Shown: positions 39,625 to 48,413 of the stretch, piece after piece
Position numbering within the stretch: the first letter of the stretch is position 1
How the letters are laid out: each line of letters begins with the position of its first letter
Source of the DNA: Flavobacteriales bacterium
GTDB lineage: Bacteria; Bacteroidota; Bacteroidia; Flavobacteriales; Flavobacteriaceae
DNA: 64,000 nt
Assembly: GCA_004213645.1 (NCBI GenBank)
Contig: SGZF01000002.1
Location: forward strand, 1 to 64,000
Reading direction: 5' to 3'
Program-made: the position numbers and the translations under genes
The notes under the pieces: model-generated
What the model saw: the letters and a program-made list of their open reading frames with translations, nothing else
The model's database searches: none
What the model was told of the DNA's origin: nothing

Positions 39625-40032
39625 TTAACTCGGATATGTAAAAGAAATATTTTTTTCTACAGTTTCAGATAATGTATGATGTACTGGACAATTAAAAGCG
39701 GCTCTCTCTAAAATAGTTCTAGTCTTATAATCGTATTCTTTTGGAAAAGTTAAATCAATATCAATTTTGGAAATTCTTCTGGGATTTGTTCCCATTGTTT
39801 TTTTAACAACTGCAGTAGTCCCTTTAATATCTATATTATCTCTCTCAACAGCAATTGCCATAATAGTTAATATACAGCTTGCTAAAGCAGTACATACCAT
39901 ATCAGTTGGGGAAAAGGTTTCACCAAGTCCGTGATTATCTTTTGGAGCATCCGTACTTATTTCAGATCCAGAGTCTAGATGAATTGCATTTGTTCTCAAA
40001 TCTCCTTGATATTTAATTTCAAATTTGTTCAT
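39625..40032 (-). CDS. OsmC family protein
   Basis: GLGETFSPTDMVCTALASCILTIMAIAVERDNIDIKGTTAVVKKTM, FNCPVHHTLSETVE. Confidence 0.9.
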   Translation of the reverse strand: MNKFEIKYQGDLRTNAIHLDSGSEISTDAPKDNHGLGETFSPTDMVCTALASCILTIMAIAVERDNIDIKGTTAVVKKTMGTNPRRISKIDIDLTFPKEYDYKTRTILERAAFNCPVHHTLSETVEKNISFTYPS

Positions 40033-40042
40033 AATATGATAT

Positions 40043-40600
40043 TTAACTTTTTCTTTTTCCTTCTTTTTTGATATTTTCTTTAGCTATTTCTATATGGACT
40101 AGATGATGTTTAGTATGCCATGCATACATTCCAACACTCTCGTGAAGAATAATATTTTTATCTCTTGCAGAATGGTAGTAAGTTTTTTTGAAGTCTTCTT
40201 CTGATAGGGTTTTAAGAAGTGAAACCCATTTTGCGTGTATTCCGTCAATAACTTTTAAGCTATCGTTGATATCTAAAACATTTGATTCTGAAGTAGTTAA
40301 AAATTCACTTACGTCATAGATCTTTATACTAGGATTATCTTCTAGTAGTGCATGCTTTGTTCTCATAAATGCATAAGTGTGAGTGTCAGAGTAGTGATGA
40401 ATGATTTGAGCTATGTTCATTCCTCCATCCCTATAGGTTTTTTTTAAATCTGTTTTGTCAAGTCCTTCTACAGCGTCTTTAAGTTTCTGAGAAAATGACT
40501 CAAGTGTTTTAATATCTTCAACAGTTCTTGAAAAATTAAATTCAAGAATAGCTTTATATTTTCCGATAGGGAATTTTAGTTTTTCAATGTTTTCTTCCAT
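40043..40600 (-). CDS. DinB/YfiT family putative metal-dependent hydrolase (bacillithiol transferase-like)
   Basis: KLKFPIGKYKA, FSQKLKDAVEGLDKTDLKKTYRDGGMNIAQIIHHYSDTHTYAFMRTKHAL, MYAWHTKHHLVHIE: metal-binding His spacing of YfiT-type DinB proteins. Confidence 0.85.
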   Translation of the reverse strand: MEENIEKLKFPIGKYKAILEFNFSRTVEDIKTLESFSQKLKDAVEGLDKTDLKKTYRDGGMNIAQIIHHYSDTHTYAFMRTKHALLEDNPSIKIYDVSEFLTTSESNVLDINDSLKVIDGIHAKWVSLLKTLSEEDFKKTYYHSARDKNIILHESVGMYAWHTKHHLVHIEIAKENIKKEGKRKS

Positions 40601-40608
40601 GATAATTT

Positions 40609-41607
40609 TTAGTTAAGATTTGAGTAATCATAAATTAATTTTTCAACTATTTCTTTTGACTCGTCCTTATACTTAATTTCAAAAATTTTTGGTGAGTCGA
40701 CCCATTTTGAAATATGATCAATATTTTTAGATGAGAACCTGTCAATCACTGTCACTCCTTCTTTCTTTAATGCGGCTGCATTAAATTGCTGTTCTATTTG
40801 AGCTTCAACAGGCACAACTAACATTGGTTTTCCAAGAAAAATTGCTTCAGATGTAGTTGCAAAACCTCCAGCACAAACAATTCCATAACACGAGGCAAAT
40901 TTCTCTAAAAATAATTCTTCAGATAAAGGCTCAACATTAACTTGTGAAATAATTTCTTTTGATTTTGCATCAGGTGAAAAAATTGTCCATTTTTTATTTT
41001 GTGGAAGCTGATTTATAATTTCAATTAAATTTGAAGGGGAGTAGGTCGGTAAATAAATAATAATTTCATCACTATTTGACACGTTCAGTTTCCTGACCTT
41101 ATCTCTAATTATAGGAAAAAAAATTCTATCTGTATATTTTTTATAGTGATATCCATAACCAAGATTTGAAGGAATGATATACTTAATTGCATGAAGGACT
41201 ATTGTTGAATAATTATTTGGCTTTGGAATATTTTTCAGCCCCATTGAATATTGATTAGTAAGCTCAAAACATTTAATATTTTTAAATTTAGCTGACCAGG
41301 CTGAAACAGGTTCAAAATCATTTATGATTAAGTCATATTTTTTTATAGGACAAGAAATGATTTCTTTAATGAACCTAAAATAGTTGTTTAAAAAAATTGT
41401 CTTTAACCAGTTGACTGCTCCTGTATCGGTATAAAAAAATGTAAGTCCACGGTAATGATAAATAGGTTCCTCCTCCAATAAAAAATCATTTTTTGGACCA
41501 CTTGTAATAATATCTATCTCTGCAATTTCTTTTAATGAGGGAATTATACTTTGAGCTCTAGCAAGATGTCCGTTTCCTGTAGTTTGGATTGAATAAAGAA
41601 TTTTCAT
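40609..41607 (-). CDS. Glycosyltransferase (MurG/family-28-like, MJ1255-type)
   Basis: ILYSIQTTGNGHLARAQSII, KPNNYSTIVLHAIKYIIPS, CYGIVCAGGFATTSEAIFLGKPMLVVPVEAQIEQQFNAAALKKEGVTVI. Confidence 0.85.
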   Translation of the reverse strand: MKILYSIQTTGNGHLARAQSIIPSLKEIAEIDIITSGPKNDFLLEEEPIYHYRGLTFFYTDTGAVNWLKTIFLNNYFRFIKEIISCPIKKYDLIINDFEPVSAWSAKFKNIKCFELTNQYSMGLKNIPKPNNYSTIVLHAIKYIIPSNLGYGYHYKKYTDRIFFPIIRDKVRKLNVSNSDEIIIYLPTYSPSNLIEIINQLPQNKKWTIFSPDAKSKEIISQVNVEPLSEELFLEKFASCYGIVCAGGFATTSEAIFLGKPMLVVPVEAQIEQQFNAAALKKEGVTVIDRFSSKNIDHISKWVDSPKIFEIKYKDESKEIVEKLIYDYSNLN

Positions 41608-42443
41608 TTATCCTGAAGAATTTTAAACTCAGCAATAAGATCTTTATAAAGCTCCTTGTTTGTCATTTCAATTCTTGAGCTTTCATCATTTTTAAAATCT
41701 TTTTCTGTCCTTTTATGCATATATATTGACCATTCATTGTTCACATATTCCAAGGAAGAAAGACTCTCAAGCCAATCTCCAGAATTCATATAAATTATTT
41801 CCTTACCATTTATCTCAAATGATTCAATCTTTGGAGTATGGATATGCCCACATACTACATATTTATATCCATTTTTTTCAGCTATTTCAGCTGCATTCCT
41901 CTCAAAATTTGCAAAATATTGAACTGCAGTTTTTACATTAGCCTTTATTATTTTTGAAAAGTTCAATCTTTTTCGACCTAGAGGCCTCATAATTTTTTTG
42001 TTAACCCAACTATTAAAAATTATCATGTAGTCATAGAGGAATCCTGCGAGTTTTGTTAACCATGCAGTTTGAATAGAAAAATCAAAAACATCTCCATGGA
42101 ACATCCAAACCTTACCTTCGGGAGTATCTAAAACAATTTGATTAACAATTTTAAAGTTTTGAATTTTAAAGTTTACAAACTTCCTAATTAATTCATCATG
42201 ATTTCCAGTGACGTAATATATTTCTTTACCCTCTGAAATTAAGTCAAGAAAATACTTTATTACTTTCATATGAGACGAAGGCCAGAAGCGTTTATTAAAA
42301 AGCATTATATCAACAAAGTCACCATTAATTACAATTTTGTCTGCATCAATGGAGTCAAGATAAGCCAATACTTCGTCAGCTTCAGACCCATATGTTCCAA
42401 GATGTAAATCAGAAATAACTAGAATGTCTAAATTTCGCTTCAC
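41604..42443 (-). CDS. Metallophosphoesterase, UDP-2,3-diacylglucosamine diphosphatase (LpxH)-like
   Basis: ISDLHLGTYGSEADEVLAYLDSIDADKIVINGDFVDI, YYVTGNHD, MFHGDVFD, YKYVVCGHIHTPKI, YMNSGDWLESLSSLEY. Confidence 0.88.
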   Translation of the reverse strand: MKRNLDILVISDLHLGTYGSEADEVLAYLDSIDADKIVINGDFVDIMLFNKRFWPSSHMKVIKYFLDLISEGKEIYYVTGNHDELIRKFVNFKIQNFKIVNQIVLDTPEGKVWMFHGDVFDFSIQTAWLTKLAGFLYDYMIIFNSWVNKKIMRPLGRKRLNFSKIIKANVKTAVQYFANFERNAAEIAEKNGYKYVVCGHIHTPKIESFEINGKEIIYMNSGDWLESLSSLEYVNNEWSIYMHKRTEKDFKNDESSRIEMTNKELYKDLIAEFKILQDK

Positions 42444-42482
42444 CAGTTTGCAAATTTAATGAAAGATAATTACTATAATTGA

Positions 42483-42683
42483 TTACAGCTGATTAATGTA
42501 GTCTTTAAAAGTAGTTCCATAAATAGTTTCAAAACTTTCATCAAATTCTTCTTTAGATTTGAAACCACAAAGTTCCCAAATTTTGTTTATGGTAATTGTG
42601 TCCTTAGGAGATAAAGACTTGGCTAAAGTAATGGCATATTTAGCTTTAGACCGATTAATTCTTATGTTAACCTTATCAATCAC
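42483..42683 (-). CDS. 66-aa protein resembling only the C-terminal half of an AraC-type HTH domain
   Basis: INRSKAKYAITLAKSLSPKDTITINKIWELCGFKSKEEFDESFETIYGTTFKDYI parallels the AraC pattern R(I)xRAxxLL...sIxeIAxxxGFxsxsxFxrxFKxxxGxTPxxYR. Confidence 0.5.
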   Translation of the reverse strand: MIDKVNIRINRSKAKYAITLAKSLSPKDTITINKIWELCGFKSKEEFDESFETIYGTTFKDYINQL

Positions 42684-42731
42684 TGGTTTAATAGTTATTT
42701 AAATATATTAAAAAAAATTGAAATTTTTCAA

Positions 42732-43025
42732 TTACATGAAAGCCTGCAGCTTCATTGCTAATCCTTGATCACCTTTTATTTTGAGTTTTCCGCTCATAAC
42801 AGCCATCATTGGGTTAACTTTTCCATTTTTCAAATCTTCCATTAAAGAACCTGCCATTATAATTGTACAATCAGCTTCCATGTCCTCTAATAAAATTTTA
42901 TTTTCTGAACCTGTGCCATCTATACAAATGGAGTTTCCATCAATTTCAAATTTGATTGTACCGCCAATCGGTGCAGCATTTTTAGCCTTTTCTTGAAAGT
43001 TTGCTAGTATATTTTCTTTGTCCAT
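42732..43025 (-). CDS. SCP2 sterol-binding domain protein
   Basis: GGTIKFEIDGNSICIDGTG, DCTIIMAGSLMEDLKNGKVNPMMAVMSGKLKIKGDQGLAMKLQ. Confidence 0.9.
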   Translation of the reverse strand: MDKENILANFQEKAKNAAPIGGTIKFEIDGNSICIDGTGSENKILLEDMEADCTIIMAGSLMEDLKNGKVNPMMAVMSGKLKIKGDQGLAMKLQAFM

Positions 43026-43097
43026 AATTTTTTGTTGTCAATGTAAATATAATAATTAAAATAATTTTATTTAGATTAGCATTTATTATAAAAAACT

Positions 43098-45482
43098 ATG
43101 AGCTACAAAGTTAAAAAAGCAGCAGTTTTAGGATCAGGAGTCATGGGTTCTGGAATAGCGTGTCATCTTGCAAACGTTGGTATAGATGTTTTAATGCTAG
43201 ATATACAGCCTAATGATAAGTCAATTAAAAATAAGAATATTATTGCAGATGAATCATTAAAGAATGCAATAAAATCAAGACCAAACCCTTTATACAAAAA
43301 AGAATATGCAAACAGAGTCACTACTGGAAATTTCGATGATGATTTTGAAAAGATTAAAGATGCAGATTGGATAATTGAAGTAATTGTTGAAAATCTTGAA
43401 ATTAAAAAAACAGTCTTCGAAAAAGTTGAAAAATATAAATCTGATCATGCTTTTGTTACTTCTAACACTTCTAGTATTCCAATATCACTTTTGTGCGAAG
43501 GAAGATCAAATGATTTTAAATCTAAATTTTGTGGAACACATTTCTTTAATCCTCCAAGATATTTAAGATTATTTGAGGTAATTCCCCATACTGATTCTGA
43601 CCCATCTTTAATTTCTTTCTTGATGGAATTTGGGGATGTTATTCTTGGAAAACAAACGGTTTTATGTAAAGATACACCTGGATTCATTGGTAACAGAATT
43701 GGTGTAATGTGTGGAATTAAATCTTCTCAATTAACTGATAAGTATAATTTTAAAATTGAGGAAGTAGATCTAATGACTGGAAGTGTTATCGGTCTTCCAA
43801 ACTCAGGAACATTTAGATTGCAAGATCTAGTTGGATTAGACACAAGTAATAATGTAACAAATTTTTTAGTAAACAATGTAACTGATGATTCTTTCTACAG
43901 TAAACTTAAAGATCAACCAGAGAATAAATCCTTCAATTTTTTAATTGAAAATAAGTTTTTTGGAAATAAATCTGGAAAGGGATACTATGAGAAAACAAAG
44001 GAAAAAGATGAGAATGGTAGATCTGTTATAAATGCACTTGATCTAGAATTAAATACTTACAGGAAGTCAATTAAACCAAATATTCCAGAAGTAAAAGAAG
44101 CTAAATCTATTGAGCTTTTTGATAGAAGACTTAAGTATCTGGTTGAGGGAGACTCAAATGTAAATAAGTTCTACAAAGAGTATTTTTCTTGTCTACTATC
44201 ATATTCAGCCATGAGTATTCCAGAAATTGCAGATGATTTCTATCAGATAGATGATGCAATTAGAACTGGATATGCATGGAGTTATGGACCATTTGAAATA
44301 TGGGATAATCTTGGAATCGAAGAAGCTATTGAAATGATAAAAAGTTGTGGAGAAGAGGTTCCAAGTTGGATAACTGATATGGTTGACTCCGGAGCAAATT
44401 CATTCTATATTTTTGAAGATGGAAAAAAGAAGTTTTATGATATAAATACGAAAAAGTATATAAACGTACCTAGCTCAGAAAATCACTACATACTTGATGC
44501 GTTTAGAGAAAATAAACAAATTCTTAAAAATCCTGAGTGTACTATTCATGATATTGGAGATGGAGTAATGTGTATTGAGTTTCAGACTAAGGGTAACTCA
44601 ATTGGAGAAGGAATTGCAAAGGGTATAAATGAGGCAATTGATATTGCCGAGAGGGATGGATGGAATGGTATTGTAATTGGAAACAATGATAAGCAGTTTT
44701 CAGTTGGTGCTAATCTAATGAATATGGGAATGATGGCAATGCAGAAAAATTTTGATGATATAGAAAAATTCTTAGTTGGATTTCAAAAAATATTGATGAG
44801 AATGAGAACTTGTAATGTTCCAGTAGTATCTGCAACTCATGGATTTGTGATGGGAGGGGGGCTTGAAGTTTCAATTCATTGTGATGCTGGTATTCATGCC
44901 TCTGAATCATATATTGGTCTTGTAGAAGCAGGTGTTGGTCTAATCCCTGGTGGTGGTGGTACAAAAGAAATGGCCATGAGAGCCTCGGATTCATTTAACT
45001 CTGGTGATGTTAAAATGCCTGCGTTGATTGATCATTTCAAATCCATTGCAATGGGTGCAGTATCAACCTCTGCATTTGAGGCATATGATCTTCACTATCT
45101 TCTTCCAGAAAGAGATTTTGTTTGTATGAATAGAATGAGAAATATTAATATGGCAAAAGAAAAAGTCTTAAGTCTAAAAACAGGATATATTCCTCCATCC
45201 TCAAGACAGGATATCGAGGTACTCGGTAGATCAGGCTTATCAACTCTTTACTCAGCAATAAATGAATTTAGACTAGGAAGTTATATGTCAGATTATGATG
45301 TAGAAGTTTCTAGAAAAATAGCATATGTAATGTGTGGAGGAGATTTAACCTATTCTCAGAATGTAAGCGAGGAATACCTATTAGACCTTGAGAGAGAAAA
45401 CTTTATGAGTCTGCTTGGAAATCAAAAAACATTAGATAGAATTCAGCATATGCTGATGACTAAAAAACCTTTAAGAAATTAA
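43098..45482 (+). CDS. 3-hydroxyacyl-CoA dehydrogenase/enoyl-CoA hydratase (FadB/FadJ-like, HAD domain N-terminal)
   Basis: AAVLGSGVMGSGIACHLANVGIDVLMLDI, SNTSSIPI, THFFNPPRYLRLFEVI, GFIGNRIG; C-terminal crotonase FSVGANLMN...GFVMGGGLEVSIHCD..IGLVEAGVGLIPGGGGTKEMA. Confidence 0.95.
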   Translation: MSYKVKKAAVLGSGVMGSGIACHLANVGIDVLMLDIQPNDKSIKNKNIIADESLKNAIKSRPNPLYKKEYANRVTTGNFDDDFEKIKDADWIIEVIVENLEIKKTVFEKVEKYKSDHAFVTSNTSSIPISLLCEGRSNDFKSKFCGTHFFNPPRYLRLFEVIPHTDSDPSLISFLMEFGDVILGKQTVLCKDTPGFIGNRIGVMCGIKSSQLTDKYNFKIEEVDLMTGSVIGLPNSGTFRLQDLVGLDTSNNVTNFLVNNVTDDSFYSKLKDQPENKSFNFLIENKFFGNKSGKGYYEKTKEKDENGRSVINALDLELNTYRKSIKPNIPEVKEAKSIELFDRRLKYLVEGDSNVNKFYKEYFSCLLSYSAMSIPEIADDFYQIDDAIRTGYAWSYGPFEIWDNLGIEEAIEMIKSCGEEVPSWITDMVDSGANSFYIFEDGKKKFYDINTKKYINVPSSENHYILDAFRENKQILKNPECTIHDIGDGVMCIEFQTKGNSIGEGIAKGINEAIDIAERDGWNGIVIGNNDKQFSVGANLMNMGMMAMQKNFDDIEKFLVGFQKILMRMRTCNVPVVSATHGFVMGGGLEVSIHCDAGIHASESYIGLVEAGVGLIPGGGGTKEMAMRASDSFNSGDVKMPALIDHFKSIAMGAVSTSAFEAYDLHYLLPERDFVCMNRMRNINMAKEKVLSLKTGYIPPSSRQDIEVLGRSGLSTLYSAINEFRLGSYMSDYDVEVSRKIAYVMCGGDLTYSQNVSEEYLLDLERENFMSLLGNQKTLDRIQHMLMTKKPLRN

Positions 45483-45484
45483 TT

Positions 45485-46654
45485 ATGGAAGCATATATAG
45501 TAGCTGGTTATAGATCAGCAATTGGAAAAGCAAAAAAAGGTGGCTTTAAAAATTATAGAACCGATGACTTAGCAGTAGATGTTATTAAACATCTCACATC
45601 ACAAGTCCCAGAACTTGATACAACTAAAGTTGATGATGTAATTGTTGGATGTGCTAATCCTGAGGGTGAGCAAGGCCTTCAAGTAGCCAGACTTATTTCT
45701 GCCAGAGCTCTTGGAAAAGAAGTTCCAGGTGTGACTATAAACAGATATTGTGCTTCTGGTTTAGAAGCAATTTCAATGGCTGTTAGTAAGGTTAGAGCAG
45801 GTTTTGGAGATATCTTTATAGCTGGGGGTATTGAGAGTATGAGTTTAATACCTATGACAGGATATAAATTAGCTCCAAGTTATAAAGCCAATCTCGAAAA
45901 CATGAATTATCACATAGGTATGGGGCACACTGCAGAAGCAGTTGCTGAAAAGTATAAAATTACTAGAGAAGCAAGTGATAAATTTTCATGCGAGTCTCAT
46001 ATCAAAGCTGCCAACGCAATTGATAATGGATATTTTAAAGATGAAATTGTCCCTGTAACAGTAGAAGAAGTATTTGTAAAAGACGGTAAGAAGGTCTCGA
46101 AATCTCATACAGTAGATATGGATGAAGGAGTTAGGAGAGAGACAACAATTGAGGCTTTATCAAAATTAAGACCAGCGTTCAAGCTTGGTGGTATCGTTAC
46201 CGCAGGTAGTTCATCTCAAATGTCAGATGGTGCTGCATTTGTTCTTGTAATGTCAGAAGAAATGGTAAAGCAGTTAGGTGTTGAACCTATTGCAAGAATG
46301 GTTACTTGTACATCAGGTGGAGTAGATCCTTTATACATGGGAATTGGTCCAGTTGAGGCTATTCCAAAAGCATTAAAACAGGCAGGATTAAAACTTTCTG
46401 ATATTGAACAAACTGAGTTAAATGAAGCTTTTGCTGCTCAAGCACTTGCTGTAATTCAGGAAAGTGGTCTTGATCCTGATACAGTTAATGTTAATGGTGG
46501 TGCTATCGCTCTTGGTCATCCTTTAGGTTGTACTGGAGCAAAACTTTCTATTCAGTTATTAAATGAAATGAAAAGAAGAAATCAGAAGTATGGAATGGTA
46601 ACTGCTTGTGTTGGTGGTGGTCAGGGAATTGCGGGTATTTATGAAAGGCTTTAA
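45485..46654 (+). CDS. Acetyl-CoA C-acyltransferase (thiolase)
   Basis: INRYCASGLEAISMA active site Cys, GGIESMSLIPM, NVNGGAIALGHPLGCTGAK, GMVTACVGGGQGIAGIYERL. Confidence 0.95.
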   Translation: MEAYIVAGYRSAIGKAKKGGFKNYRTDDLAVDVIKHLTSQVPELDTTKVDDVIVGCANPEGEQGLQVARLISARALGKEVPGVTINRYCASGLEAISMAVSKVRAGFGDIFIAGGIESMSLIPMTGYKLAPSYKANLENMNYHIGMGHTAEAVAEKYKITREASDKFSCESHIKAANAIDNGYFKDEIVPVTVEEVFVKDGKKVSKSHTVDMDEGVRRETTIEALSKLRPAFKLGGIVTAGSSSQMSDGAAFVLVMSEEMVKQLGVEPIARMVTCTSGGVDPLYMGIGPVEAIPKALKQAGLKLSDIEQTELNEAFAAQALAVIQESGLDPDTVNVNGGAIALGHPLGCTGAKLSIQLLNEMKRRNQKYGMVTACVGGGQGIAGIYERL

Positions 46655-47079
46655 ATCTTTTTAACTACATAGGTTACAATACCCCAAACTATAAATTCAT
46701 TCTCTTCAGTAACCTTAATCGGATCATATTTTTTATTTTCTGGTATTAGATATACGTGATCTTTTTCAATCTTTACCCTCTTAACAGTAAACTCTCCATT
46801 TAAATAGCATACTGCAATTTTATTATTTTTTAATTCTTCACTTCTATCTATTACTAAAATATCCCCATCGTCTAGACCTGCATCTTTCATCGATTCACCT
46901 GAGACTTTAGCATAAAATGTAGCTTCCTTATTTTTAACTACAACTTTTTCAAGACTAATTCTTGACTCCTCAAAGTCACCTGCTGGTGAAGGAAAACCTG
47001 CAGAAATTCCCTCCTCAATGAATAAATTATTTAAGGAGCTGTCTTCATTTGGTTTAAATATTCTGATATTATTTTTCAT
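46651..47079 (-). CDS. umuD: UmuD-like LexA/S24 peptidase (DNA polymerase V autoproteolytic subunit)
   Basis: AGFPSPAGDFEESRISL cleavage region, VSGESMKDAGLDDGDILVID (Ser), GEFTVKRV (Lys). Confidence 0.92.
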   Translation of the reverse strand: MKNNIRIFKPNEDSSLNNLFIEEGISAGFPSPAGDFEESRISLEKVVVKNKEATFYAKVSGESMKDAGLDDGDILVIDRSEELKNNKIAVCYLNGEFTVKRVKIEKDHVYLIPENKKYDPIKVTEENEFIVWGIVTYVVKKI

Positions 47080-47082
47080 ATC

Positions 47083-48342
47083 CTAACTAACAATTAATAC
47101 TTCATCAATTTCAGTTGTATAGTTCCTTGAAAGTTTTTGTCTTTTCATTTTCCATATTCTTTTCTGATCCTGACTTGCAAGTCTTACTTTGTAGAGACCA
47201 TATTTGTCATCAATATTATCAATACTTTTCATTAGCTTTTTTTGTTTTTCAAGGTCTTTATCAAATAAGCTAAATTGGTGATTAGACTGAGGAGATAATC
47301 CCATCAATATTATTCCTGCTTTTTTATAAAGTCTATTTTTAGAATAAATCTTCTTTAAAAGATTTACAGCAAATTTACTTATTTCAATACTTGAACTTGT
47401 TGAGAAGGGAAGTGAACCTGTTAAACTAAAATGATATCTTTCACTGTTTTGCTTAAAAGGATTACTACGAATAAAGACACAAATCATATTACACTCGCTA
47501 TTTTGTCTTCTTAGTTTTTTAGATGCAACCATAGAGAATGTAGTAATTCTTTCAATTAAATCGTCTAGTGAGGAAATTTCAGATTCAAAACTTCTAGTTG
47601 TAGCGATAGACTTTTTATCCACCTTTCCTCCTTCTATTTCTAGAGTAGGAGTCCCTTCAAGTTCTTTTTTGAGTTTGAGACCTATGATACTCATATTCTT
47701 TTTGACCCATTTATCAGGAAGATTTATGAAGTCAATTCCATTTTTGATATTAATTCTTGATAATTTTTTTTCATTTTGAAAGCCAATACCCCATATGTCT
47801 CTTGTAGAAATATTGGATAATGCTTCTATACGTTTTTTGTTATCGTTGATTGAATAAAATCCATTTGTTTTATCTGAGTTTTTTTTAGCAATTCTATTTG
47901 CAACCTTTGCAAGTGATTTTGTAGATGCTAAGCCTACTGAAACTGATATGCCTGTCCATTTAAGAACAGTTTTTATTATATCTTTACACTTTTTATTAGC
48001 TTCATTTTCAGAGAATCCATTGAGCTTTATAAATGCCTCATCTATACTATATATCTCTACATCGGGCACATGTTTAGATATAATAGCCATCACTCGATTA
48101 CTCATATCCCCATACAATGTAAAATTAGAGGAGAAGATCTGAACCTTATTTTTTTGAAAAATTTCTTTATACTTAAATGCAGGAGCCCCCATAGGAATAC
48201 CCAGTGATTTAGCTTCATTGCTACGAGCTATGACACAACCGTCATTGTTAGATAAAATCACAAGTGGTTTACCATTTAAATCAGGCTGAAAAACTCTTTC
48301 ACAAGAAGCGTAAAAATTATTACAATCAATTAGGGCAAACAT
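47083..48342 (-). CDS. umuC: UmuC-like Y-family DNA polymerase
   Basis: FALIDCNNFYASCERVFQPDLNGKPLVILSNNDGCVIARSNEAKSLGIPMGAP, VEIYSIDEAFIKLNG, SVGLASTKSLAKVANRIAKK. Confidence 0.95.
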   Translation of the reverse strand: MFALIDCNNFYASCERVFQPDLNGKPLVILSNNDGCVIARSNEAKSLGIPMGAPAFKYKEIFQKNKVQIFSSNFTLYGDMSNRVMAIISKHVPDVEIYSIDEAFIKLNGFSENEANKKCKDIIKTVLKWTGISVSVGLASTKSLAKVANRIAKKNSDKTNGFYSINDNKKRIEALSNISTRDIWGIGFQNEKKLSRINIKNGIDFINLPDKWVKKNMSIIGLKLKKELEGTPTLEIEGGKVDKKSIATTRSFESEISSLDDLIERITTFSMVASKKLRRQNSECNMICVFIRSNPFKQNSERYHFSLTGSLPFSTSSSIEISKFAVNLLKKIYSKNRLYKKAGIILMGLSPQSNHQFSLFDKDLEKQKKLMKSIDNIDDKYGLYKVRLASQDQKRIWKMKRQKLSRNYTTEIDEVLIVS

Positions 48343-48413
48343 TATACAAAAATCTAAAAATTATTAAGAAACATAAAAAACAAGTTGTAATTTTATTAAC
48401 TATATAAAATTAA

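Noticed and set aside
44710-44994. Minus-strand 94-aa His/Gln/Leu-rich ORF
   Set aside because: Antisense of the crotonase domain of the FadB-like gene; composition matches complement of Met/Gly-rich codons, no independent start context or homology.
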